A stretch of 8,433 bases of DNA, from positions 7,726-16,158 of the forward strand of contig DNZB01000184.1 in NCBI GenBank assembly GCA_003506635.1, given 5' to 3'. Of the stretch, positions 1 through 6,381 are shown one piece after another. Position numbers and translations under genes: made by a program. Positions within the stretch are counted from its first letter, which is position 1, and each line of letters begins with the position of its first letter. The notes under the pieces are model-generated. The model ran no database searches, was not told where the DNA came from, and was given only the letters and a program-made list of their open reading frames with translations. The DNA is from Parvularcula sp. Lineage in GTDB: Bacteria; Pseudomonadota; Alphaproteobacteria; Caulobacterales; Parvularculaceae.

Positions 1-316
1 CGCGCGCCGCGGCGACGGCGCGGGTCATGCGCGCGTCGCGATAAAAGGGAAAAGTCAGCGCCTCGCCGGTCAACAACCCTTGCGCGCTCCGCAGCGTCGC
101 GGCGCGGCGGGCGAGCCGAACAAGCGCGACCGAGCCGCAGACGCGCCGCAAATGCGCTTCATGCTGAAAATCGTCGGGATCATCGACAAAAGCGCACAGA
201 TCGACGTCGAATCGCGTCGCGAGATGCTCGACCGTCCGCCACGTCCTGATCTTGTCGCCCTTGTCGGGCGGAAAGGGAATCCGGTGCGCGATATAGAGGA
301 CGCGCGGCCGGCTCAA
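1..316 (-). CDS. XrtA/PEP-CTERM-associated glycosyltransferase (TIGR03087-like), N-terminal part only
   Basis: The first 105 codons of a gene that runs off the low-coordinate end of the window. The protein begins near-ideally for the family: a short lead, then VLYIAHRIPFPPDKGDKIRT at about residues 5-24, followed by a histidine- and arginine-rich Rossmann-like region (AFVDDPDDFQHEAHLRR, about residues 42-58) and a segment reading GLLTGEALTFPFYRDARM. The HR.P.PP.KGDKIR signature is characteristic of the GT-B sugar transferases called stp1/TIGR03087 in exosortase A loci. It probably transfers a sugar from a nucleotide donor to the lipid-linked EPS repeat unit at the cytoplasmic membrane; donor and acceptor are unknown. 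The chosen start is TTG at 316-314. It shares bases with the TGA stop of the FemAB-like gene and has a good ribosome-binding site; no ATG lies before the signature. The C-terminal donor-binding domain is outside the window. Confidence 0.88.
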   Translation of the reverse strand, partial: MSRPRVLYIAHRIPFPPDKGDKIRTWRTVEHLATRFDVDLCAFVDDPDDFQHEAHLRRVCGSVALVRLARRAATLRSAQGLLTGEALTFPFYRDARMTRAVAAAR

Positions 317-1362
317 GGGAAGTTCCTTGCGGCGAACGGCCCGAGGAAATTGGCGACCGGCAGCGGAAGCTTCTTCCACATCTCGACAAAGCGCGCGAAT
401 TTCGGATTGTTCGGGTTGACGTTCGGCGGCTCCGTCGCGCGGATGAGCGCCACGTGATAGACGAGCGGTTTCCCTTCGAACCCCCAGAAGGTTTTCGTCT
501 GCGAATGCGTTGAACCGATTTTCGAGCGGCCGAAATCAAAAAGCCTGACGCCGCGCGCGACCGCCCGGCGCATCAATGAGTAGTAGAGATAATCATAGGC
601 CCGCATGCTGCGCCCGGCCTCGCCGCCGCCGATGTAATAGGGCATCACGCGGTCGCGACGCCAGAAGGAAAAGAGCCCTGCGACCGGCTCGCCGTTGCGC
701 TCGACCAGAGCGATGTCGGCGTCGTCGCCGAACTTTTCCTTCAGGAGGCGTAAGAATTTTTTCGGCATCGCCGGCGTGCCGAGATTTCGGAGCGCGGCGG
801 AGTAGACGGCGTAAAAATCATCCACGCGCTGATCGAGCCGGAAACTGTCTTCGTTCGCCTCATCGATGCGCAACGCCTTTTTTACTTCGGCGCGGCGGTT
901 GCGCGGCAGCCAGTCGCGAATCCTGTCGGCTTCAGCCGGCATTTCCTTTTCAAAGGATTCGTAAAGCCCCGTCTTTTCGATCCACTCCTCGCCCGGCGAT
1001 GGCCCGCCGCGCAGCTCGACATAGTTGACCGCGAAGCGCTCCCCCAGTCTTCGCGCCGCGCGCCCGAGCTCAACAATCGCTTCGTCGTCGGCGGCGACGA
1101 TGCCGCCGCCGATGCCGAACGCGGTCGAGATGAGCGAGCGGCCGAGCAGCGGGGAATCGATCAGCGTCAGCGGCAAGACGCCGGCGATGCGGCCGCCGCG
1201 CTCCGCGATGAGGTGGTGATTGCGGTAGCCATAGGCGGCTTCAACGGCTTCCAGCCAGCGGTGGTCGTGGAAGAGCGTCGCCGCGGGCCGTTCCGCGACG
1301 AAATCGATCCAACGGCCGGTGTCCCTGGGCGTAAAGCCGAGAACGGCGATCGTTTCTCTCAT
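313..1362 (-). CDS. FemAB-like protein of the XrtA/PEP-CTERM system (TIGR03019-like)
   Basis: A 349-residue cytoplasmic protein with the double GNAT-like fold of FemAB and peptidoglycan-bridge transferases. The C-terminal half is diagnostic: a GLFSFWRRDRVMPYYIGG strand region (about 229-246), AYDYLYYSLMRRAVARG (about 255-271), then LFDFGRSKIGSTHSQTKTFW (about 274-293) followed by GFEGKPL, and a closing NPNNPKF and KLPLPVANFLGP stretch. True FemAB enzymes transfer amino acids from aminoacyl-tRNA to peptidoglycan precursors. The substrate of this exosortase-locus subfamily is not known; by context it probably acylates or aminoacylates the EPS or its lipid-linked precursor. I chose the ATG at 1362 because it overlaps the deacetylase stop (ATGA) and gives the family's usual length. 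An in-frame ATG at 1395 would add 11 residues and a 37-base overlap and is less likely. The ribosome-binding site is weak (GGGA), which fits coupled translation from the upstream gene. Confidence 0.92.
   Translation of the reverse strand: MRETIAVLGFTPRDTGRWIDFVAERPAATLFHDHRWLEAVEAAYGYRNHHLIAERGGRIAGVLPLTLIDSPLLGRSLISTAFGIGGGIVAADDEAIVELGRAARRLGERFAVNYVELRGGPSPGEEWIEKTGLYESFEKEMPAEADRIRDWLPRNRRAEVKKALRIDEANEDSFRLDQRVDDFYAVYSAALRNLGTPAMPKKFLRLLKEKFGDDADIALVERNGEPVAGLFSFWRRDRVMPYYIGGGEAGRSMRAYDYLYYSLMRRAVARGVRLFDFGRSKIGSTHSQTKTFWGFEGKPLVYHVALIRATEPPNVNPNNPKFARFVEMWKKLPLPVANFLGPFAARNFP
323..328 (-). promoter_or_regulatory. Ribosome-binding site for the TTG-started glycosyltransferase gene
   Basis: On the minus strand AAGGAA lies six bases upstream of the TTG start at 316-314, inside the last codons of the FemAB-like gene. 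This site decides the start: without it the gene would have no ATG upstream of its conserved N-terminal motif. The TTG overlaps the upstream stop codon (TTGA), so translation of the two genes is probably coupled. Confidence 0.6.
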
Positions 1363-2192
1363 GACAGTCCCAGCGCCGCGTCGACGCGCGTCCATGGAAA
1401 GGCGCCAAGAAGCTGCGCCAGTTTCCGCTCCATCACGCCGAGATTGACGTAGTGGCGAAGCCTTGATTTCAGCGGCGCAGCTTTGATGCGCGGCTGGCCG
1501 GGATCAATCTCCCACGGGTGAAGATAGAAGATCGCCGGCCCTTCGATCGTCGCCGAGGCGCGTTCGATCAACATCCTTGAAAGCGCGTAAGGCGCAAGCC
1601 GGAACCAGCCGCCGCCGGCGCAGCTGACGCGCCTGCCGAAAACCTCCGCTGTGGCGACCGGCGCTTCGATGACGCCGCTGACTTCGTAGAGGTCGCGCGG
1701 CGCGTTCGGGTCGCCGTAATGGTCATGCGCGATCGGATGGCTCGACGAGGAATAATCGTGCCCCGTTTCGCGCAAGATTTCGTGCGCCCAGGGCGTGCGC
1801 CTGTCGATCGAGAACCCAGCGGCGCGAAACCCGCGTATGCGCGCGCCGCTGGCGTCTTCCAGGATTTTCTTCGTCTTGACGAGGTCGGCGCGAAATTCGT
1901 CCGGGGACTGATCGAAGACCTTCTTGTGGTCGTAGCCGTGGCTCGCGACCTCGTGGCCGCGCGCGGCGATGTCGCGCATCAGGCGAGGCGCGCGCTCGGC
2001 GACCCAGCCGAGCGTGAAGAAGGTCGCCTTCGCGCCTTTCGCGTCGAAGAGATCGAGGAGACGGCGCGTGTTGTCTTCGGCGCGCAAGGGAAATTCGTCC
2101 CAGCGCGCGCGCGCGACCGCGCCTGAAAACGCCCAGACCTGGAAATAGTCCTCGACATCGACCGACATCGCGAAGCGGGCGGGCGCGGCCAT
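1359..2192 (-). CDS. Polysaccharide deacetylase of the XrtA/PEP-CTERM system (NodB fold plus DUF3473-like C-terminus)
   Basis: A 277-residue carbohydrate esterase family 4 protein. It probably removes N-acetyl groups from the EPS or its precursor, using a metal ion. The NodB motifs are visible in order: the acidic motif SVDVEDYFQV (residues 10-19; D12 and D15 are candidate metal and base residues), ATFFTLGWVAE (56-66), the metal-binding SHGYDH (84-89; H85 and H89), GFRAAGFSI (121-129), and LHPWE near the end (224-228, H225). The region from about 195 on (GGWFRLAPY, LRHYVNLG) matches the DUF3473 extension typical of the PEP-CTERM-locus subfamily (TIGR03006). There is no signal peptide, so the enzyme appears cytoplasmic, as is usual for this subfamily. 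The start at 2192 has GAGGAAA nine bases upstream (2208-2202). It lies 29 bases after the ATPase stop and overlaps the FemAB-like start by four bases. Confidence 0.94.
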   Translation of the reverse strand: MAAPARFAMSVDVEDYFQVWAFSGAVARARWDEFPLRAEDNTRRLLDLFDAKGAKATFFTLGWVAERAPRLMRDIAARGHEVASHGYDHKKVFDQSPDEFRADLVKTKKILEDASGARIRGFRAAGFSIDRRTPWAHEILRETGHDYSSSSHPIAHDHYGDPNAPRDLYEVSGVIEAPVATAEVFGRRVSCAGGGWFRLAPYALSRMLIERASATIEGPAIFYLHPWEIDPGQPRIKAAPLKSRLRHYVNLGVMERKLAQLLGAFPWTRVDAALGLS

Positions 2193-2221
2193 CGCAGGGC
2201 GTTTCCTCAGGACGGCGCCCG

Positions 2222-3772
2222 TCAGCGCCAGGCGTTGCGGATTTCGGAGAGCAGCGTTTCCGCGCGGCCGAGGCTCGCGTCAATCTGCTCGCGGCGGCGG
2301 CGGCGGCGGGCGTCAATCTCGGTCAGCTGGCCACGCAGGCGCGCGACGCTCTGATGCGCGCGGCGAAGCTCGTCGCGAGTGTCGTTTATCGAAGCGACGA
2401 CCGAGGATTTCCACGCGGACGGATCGTCGGCGAGCGCGGGATGATCCTCGCCCTCCACGCCGTTGCGGTCGTCGTCGCCGTCGATCTCCGTGATGGGCCC
2501 CGCATCGACCGCGTCCGTGCCGTAAAGACGGGGCGCGAGCAGCGGCGCGCCGGCGGGCGGCGCAATTTCGGCGGCGCGTGCGGCGATGTCAGCCGTCTGG
2601 TGCTCGCGCTGCACCACGCGCGCGGCGGCGATCGCCGTCGCGACGTCGTCAAGCGTCGCCGACTTCGGCGCCGGCGTCTCAGCGGCAGCCGGCGCTTTTG
2701 CGGCTTTCGTGCGCCCAGCCTTCAAGCGATCGAACACGCTGCCGCCGGCGGGCGGGGGCGTCATTGCGGGCGCCGGTTCGGCCGGCGTCTCCGGCGCCAT
2801 ATCCGGCATAGGCATCGGAGCATCCCCCCTCACGTCAATCACAGGCTCGGCGCGATCATTGCCGGCAGGCGGGGGAATATCCTCGACCGCCTTCGGCGCT
2901 TCAACCTGCGCCGGAGCAACGCGCCTGAATTCTTCCGCGGCCTCGACGGACGGCGCCGCCGTCTGCTCGGCGATGAGATCGGCGAGCACGGTCTCGACCG
3001 TCGCGGCGTCAATGCGATCGACGTTTTCGACCGCCGCGAACAGCAACACGCGATTGCAAAGCTTGTGAATTTTCCGCGGCAGGCCGCCGGTCGCGGCGAA
3101 AATCGCGTCGAAGGCCTCGCGCGTCAGCGCCGGTTCGCCGGTCCAGCCGACCTGCGTCAGGCGATGCTTGACATAGCCTTCCGTCTCCTCTCGCGTCATC
3201 GGCTCGAGGTGATAGGTCGCAATGACGCGCTGGCGCAGCTGCTCCATGTCGGGGCGCGCCATCGTCTCGCGAAAATCCGGCTGGCCGACGAGAAAGACCT
3301 GAAAAAGCGGCGTGCCGTCATACTCCATATTCGACAGCACACGGAGTTCTTCGAGCGTCTTCAGGGGGAGGTTCTGCGCCTCGTCGACGACGAGAAGAAC
3401 GCGGCGGCCGTGATTGAGCTGGTCGAAGAGGAAGTCCTCGAAAGCCTCGATCTCGGAGGCTTTCCCCTCGCCCGCCGCCTCGATCCGGAAGGCCGAAAGG
3501 ATGTGCGAAAGGAGGTCCGCGGCTTCGAGATTGGGCGTGAGCAAATTCGCGGCGACGACGTTCGAACGGTCGAGCTGGTCGAGAAGATGCCCGATCAGCA
3601 TCGTCTTGCCGGCGCCGATCTCGCCGGTGATGACGATAAAGCCTTCCGCCTGCCGAAGCCCGTAATGAAGATAGGACATCGCCTTGTTATGGCTCTTCGA
3701 CCCGAAGAAGAACTTCGGGTCCGGCGCGAGCCGGAAGGGAGAGCCGGAGAAGCGGAAACGCTCTTCGAACAT
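2222..3772 (-). CDS. XrtA/PEP-CTERM-associated AAA+ ATPase (ExeA/GspA-like) with long C-terminal extension
   Basis: A 516-residue protein. The first 270 residues are a typical TIGR03015 ATPase: N-terminal MFEERFRFSGSPFRLAPDP and FFFGSKSHNKAMSYLHYGL, Walker A GEIGAGKT (about 50-57), Walker B LLVVDEAQ (about 126-133), a sensor-like VGQPDFRE (about 162-169), RQRV, and a GGLPRKIHKLCNR sensor-2 region (about 229-241). Relatives such as ExeA and MshM energise assembly of envelope machines; the exact role in EPS export is unknown. From about residue 271 a Pro/Ala-rich low-complexity stretch runs to about 450. The last 60 residues form a charged, probably coiled-coil helix with six consecutive arginines. 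The usual family member ends much sooner. The start is the ATG at 3772, matching the family's M-(Y/F)-E start. An in-frame TTG at 3775, directly after the barrel gene's TAG, would add one methionine. No strong ribosome-binding site is visible, so re-initiation after the upstream stop is likely. Confidence 0.93.
   Translation of the reverse strand: MFEERFRFSGSPFRLAPDPKFFFGSKSHNKAMSYLHYGLRQAEGFIVITGEIGAGKTMLIGHLLDQLDRSNVVAANLLTPNLEAADLLSHILSAFRIEAAGEGKASEIEAFEDFLFDQLNHGRRVLLVVDEAQNLPLKTLEELRVLSNMEYDGTPLFQVFLVGQPDFRETMARPDMEQLRQRVIATYHLEPMTREETEGYVKHRLTQVGWTGEPALTREAFDAIFAATGGLPRKIHKLCNRVLLFAAVENVDRIDAATVETVLADLIAEQTAAPSVEAAEEFRRVAPAQVEAPKAVEDIPPPAGNDRAEPVIDVRGDAPMPMPDMAPETPAEPAPAMTPPPAGGSVFDRLKAGRTKAAKAPAAAETPAPKSATLDDVATAIAAARVVQREHQTADIAARAAEIAPPAGAPLLAPRLYGTDAVDAGPITEIDGDDDRNGVEGEDHPALADDPSAWKSSVVASINDTRDELRRAHQSVARLRGQLTEIDARRRRRREQIDASLGRAETLLSEIRNAWR
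2291..2308 (-). repeat. Trinucleotide run, six CGC codons (Arg6) in the ATPase gene
   Basis: On the minus strand six perfect CGC codons encode six arginines within ARRRRRREQID, in the C-terminal coiled-coil segment of the ATPase. On the plus strand the run reads as (GCG)6. Slippage would change the number of arginines without breaking the frame. Confidence 0.7.
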
Positions 3773-3775
3773 CAA

Positions 3776-5470
3776 CTAGAACTCGACTTGCAGGCCCGCC
3801 GTGACGGTGTTTTCGCCGTATTCAAGGATCGGATTTTCCGAGAACCGTTGCGTATGGGAATATTCGCCGAAGAGGGATGCGTTGCGCGCAAGTCGATAAG
3901 ACGCCCCGATGCGGCCGCCGACCGTGTTCGTGATCCCGTTCTGGTCGATCACGCGCTGGCATTCGACCGCCGGATCGAAGCCGGGGAAGTTGACGTCGAG
4001 GCCGAAGAGGCGCGGGTCCGTCAGGCAGCTTGCAAGGTCGATGTCGGAATCGACATAGCGGTAAAAGAGATCGCCGAAGGCGCTGATGCGCCGCGACAGC
4101 TGGTGCGTCGCGCCGGCGCCGCCGCCATAGGTCGTGATGCGCCGGAAGCTGAAATCGGTGTCGCTGTAAAAGCCGTAGAGATTGGCGGTCGAGCGCGTTC
4201 CAAAGAGCGCCGTCAATCGCGCATTCGCTTCATTTGCGATGCCGAAACCGATATTCTGCGCGCCGAACCGCTGGCGGTTGGAGCGCGTCAGGGCGTCGAC
4301 GATCCCTTCGGCGTCGCCGATTTCGCCCTCGCGCAGTCGCGCGACGAAATCGAGCGTACGCCGCTGCAGCGCCTCATATTGAGTCGTCACCGCCTGCGCG
4401 CGCGTCCGGAACGAACGGCCGGCGCTCGCCGAGAAATTGAGGCGGTTGGACAGCTGGTAGCTCAAATTGGCGTCGATGAAGTCGTCATCGTAACGCTCGC
4501 CATATTCAAGCCGGATATCCGTCCGGCGGCCGGGGCGCGCGCGGAACCCGGCGCGCCAGAAGACGCCGGAGAGCTGGTCTTCCGGAATGAATTGCGGCGG
4601 CGCGGTCGTATCGACCTCGTCATAGCCGACGGCGCCGGAAAGCGCGAAGCGATCGGTCAGCGCAAATTGCGCCTCAGCAAGGCCGGTCGCCTGCTTGAAA
4701 TCGAAATCCTCGATCACCGAGGAGCCGTATTCGCGCGTCTTGTTGCCGTAGGCGGTGAGGCCGATTTCGATGCGGTCAAAGCGTTCGCCGGTCTGGTAGC
4801 TGGCGATCGCTTCTTGCGTGCGCGAGTCGTTGTTGAAGTTCGCGCCAAGCGTGTTCACGTCGTCTTCAATGAAGACCTGACTGACGCGGTAGCGCAATTC
4901 GGCCGCCGAGCCGTCGTCGAAACGGCGGTTCAAATAGGGGCTGACGGCCAGGTTGTGGACATTGACGCGCTGGTTCCGGCCGGCGTTGATGTTGCGCGAA
5001 AAGCGCGCGTTCTCCCCCGCAAGCTGGCGCGAGCTTGAGCCGCCGGCGTCGATGTAGAAGAGATTGTCGGCGAGCGTGATCGTGCCGACCGCGCCGACAT
5101 CCTGGCTGGCGACGATGTCGCTGGCGTCAAGGAGGTAGGAAATGTCGAGCGAGCCGTCGATGATCGCAGTGATGCGGTTCGTCGACCAGATCGCGCTGCC
5201 GTTGGCGGCGATCGAGGCCGCGACTTCGTCCTCTTTATTCGCGTCCTGGGACAGGTTGATATTGTCCGTATAGGTCGCGCGCGGCCCGACCGAGAGGCCG
5301 TAGCCGAAATAGTCGTTGCGGAACCGCAGCTGCGCCTGCGGGCCGGTGTCCTGTTCCTGCGCAAGCGCGTTCGCCGCGCCGATGACGGCGGCGCAGGCGG
5401 ATGTCGCAAGAAGCGCCGTCCTGGCGCGGCGCGGCAGCGGCTTGAAGAATTTGTCGGTCATCGCGGTCAT
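3776..5470 (-). CDS. Outer-membrane beta-barrel protein of the XrtA/PEP-CTERM system (TIGR03016-like)
   Basis: A 564-residue exported protein. The N-terminus is a Sec signal peptide: basic KFFKPLPRRAR, hydrophobic TALLATSACAAVIGAA, and a probable signal peptidase I site after ANALA (about residue 37). The mature part is a succession of alternating-pattern strands rich in aromatic residues, starting with VGPRATYTDNINLSQD (about 61-76), a sequence style typical of the TIGR03016 family. It ends in GLQVEF; a C-terminal phenylalanine is the usual signal for the BAM insertion machinery. A helix-like charged insert lies at about 360-405, and the mature protein has only two cysteines (C482, C504), both in one predicted loop. 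It probably serves EPS passage or anchoring at the outer membrane; the biochemical role is not established. The ATG at 5470 overlaps the kinase stop (ATGA) and has AGGGGA six bases upstream. A second ATG at 5461 is possible but has a poorer spacing. Confidence 0.9.
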   Translation of the reverse strand: MTAMTDKFFKPLPRRARTALLATSACAAVIGAANALAQEQDTGPQAQLRFRNDYFGYGLSVGPRATYTDNINLSQDANKEDEVAASIAANGSAIWSTNRITAIIDGSLDISYLLDASDIVASQDVGAVGTITLADNLFYIDAGGSSSRQLAGENARFSRNINAGRNQRVNVHNLAVSPYLNRRFDDGSAAELRYRVSQVFIEDDVNTLGANFNNDSRTQEAIASYQTGERFDRIEIGLTAYGNKTREYGSSVIEDFDFKQATGLAEAQFALTDRFALSGAVGYDEVDTTAPPQFIPEDQLSGVFWRAGFRARPGRRTDIRLEYGERYDDDFIDANLSYQLSNRLNFSASAGRSFRTRAQAVTTQYEALQRRTLDFVARLREGEIGDAEGIVDALTRSNRQRFGAQNIGFGIANEANARLTALFGTRSTANLYGFYSDTDFSFRRITTYGGGAGATHQLSRRISAFGDLFYRYVDSDIDLASCLTDPRLFGLDVNFPGFDPAVECQRVIDQNGITNTVGGRIGASYRLARNASLFGEYSHTQRFSENPILEYGENTVTAGLQVEF

Positions 5471-6360
5471 GCCTTTTCCCCTGCGCCCTTCCGCGCGGCG
5501 TCATCGCCGGCGGGGCGCTTCTCGTAATACTCGTAGGCGCTGTAATATGAGCCGCCCGCAGGCGCCAGACAGCGGTTGAGCACCATGCTCACATTCGGAT
5601 TGACCTCGATGATCTCGTCGAGCGCGCTGGCGATCGCCGGCTGCGGCGTCGAATCAGCCTCGACGACGAAAACGACCTCGTCGACGAGGCGCGCAAGCGC
5701 GATCGTCTCCGTGGTCGCAAGGACAGGGGGCGCGTCGATGAGGACGACGCCTTCGGGATAGCTGAGCGACAGCCGCGCAAAAGCGCGCTTGGCCGCCGCC
5801 GAGCCGAAAAGCTCCGTCGGGTTGGCGACGCGCGCGCCTTCGCTGACGAAGGTGAGCGGCGCGCCGGTCGCTTTCTGGCTGACGGAAGCGAGATCGCGGT
5901 CTTGATGTTCGATGAGGTCGACCAGTCCCGGCGATTCCGCGAACCCGAAATAGCTTCTAAGGCGCGGGCGCGCGGTGTCGCCGTCGACGAGGCAAACGGG
6001 AATGCGCTCTTCGAGCGCGAGGCTCATGGCGAGATTCATCGCGACGAATGACTTTCCTTCGCCCGGTCGCGTCGAGGTGAGGAGAACGAGATTACGCTGA
6101 CGACCGGCGTTGCGAAGCGCGCGCGGGTCGCGCCCCGCCCGCTGCAGAAAGCCGATGCGGCGAAGCAGGCGCCGTTTGATCGCGCGCAGCTCATAGGCCT
6201 GCGACCCGCCGCTCGCGCCCGGCGAATAAACGCCGAGCTTCCTGAGGCGCGCAGCGTCGATCTCGAACGGCTCGCCGTCGATGCGGGCGAACGGGCGCGC
6301 CGGCGCGCTCGCGCCCTCACCTTGTCCTTCCGCGCCGATCGCTCGTTCGATCAGTCCCAT
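5467..6360 (-). CDS. XrtA-associated tyrosine autokinase (BY-kinase, CpsD/CapB/Wzc-C type)
   Basis: A 297-residue cytoplasmic P-loop kinase. It shows Walker A STRPGEGKS (about 96-104, K103), a Walker A'-like VCLVDGDTARP (about 122-132; D126 and D128), and Walker B VVLIDAPP (about 205-212, D209). Near the C-terminus is a tyrosine cluster, SYYSAYEYYEK (271-281; five tyrosines), the expected autophosphorylation site. The segment AYELRAIKRRLLRR (about 55-68) matches the family's conserved lead helix. BY-kinases form rings through trans-phosphorylation of the tail. Cycling between ring and monomer controls polymer length together with a membrane partner, here the upstream chain-length gene. Length and context match TIGR03018. 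The start at 6360 has GAGGAG nine bases upstream (6375-6370) and lies 21 bases after the chain-length gene's stop. The A' motif DGDTARP differs from the commonest DADLRRP form but keeps both aspartates. The stop overlaps the barrel start by four bases. Confidence 0.93.
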   Translation of the reverse strand: MGLIERAIGAEGQGEGASAPARPFARIDGEPFEIDAARLRKLGVYSPGASGGSQAYELRAIKRRLLRRIGFLQRAGRDPRALRNAGRQRNLVLLTSTRPGEGKSFVAMNLAMSLALEERIPVCLVDGDTARPRLRSYFGFAESPGLVDLIEHQDRDLASVSQKATGAPLTFVSEGARVANPTELFGSAAAKRAFARLSLSYPEGVVLIDAPPVLATTETIALARLVDEVVFVVEADSTPQPAIASALDEIIEVNPNVSMVLNRCLAPAGGSYYSAYEYYEKRPAGDDAARKGAGEKA

Positions 6361-6381
6361 TTTGAAACGCTCCTCGCGCGT

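Noticed and set aside
2197..2220. GGGCG and CGCCC arms flanking the deacetylase ribosome-binding site, a possible hairpin gating translation.
   Set aside because: Only five base pairs with a 14-base loop, and such pairs arise easily at this GC content.
1723..2316. A 197-codon minus-strand frame overlapping the deacetylase and the ATPase end.
   Set aside because: It is Arg/Ala-rich and lacks any domain, while the other frame carries the complete NodB motifs and the ATPase C-terminus.
2354..5038. A 2.7-kb open frame on the plus strand across the ATPase and barrel genes (894 codons).
   Set aside because: It lies exactly in codon register with the two minus-strand genes, so its stops would correspond to the rare sense codons TTA, CTA and TCA. 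High GC makes these scarce. The predicted protein is a string of Arg/Ala/Val/Asp-rich residues without a recognisable domain.
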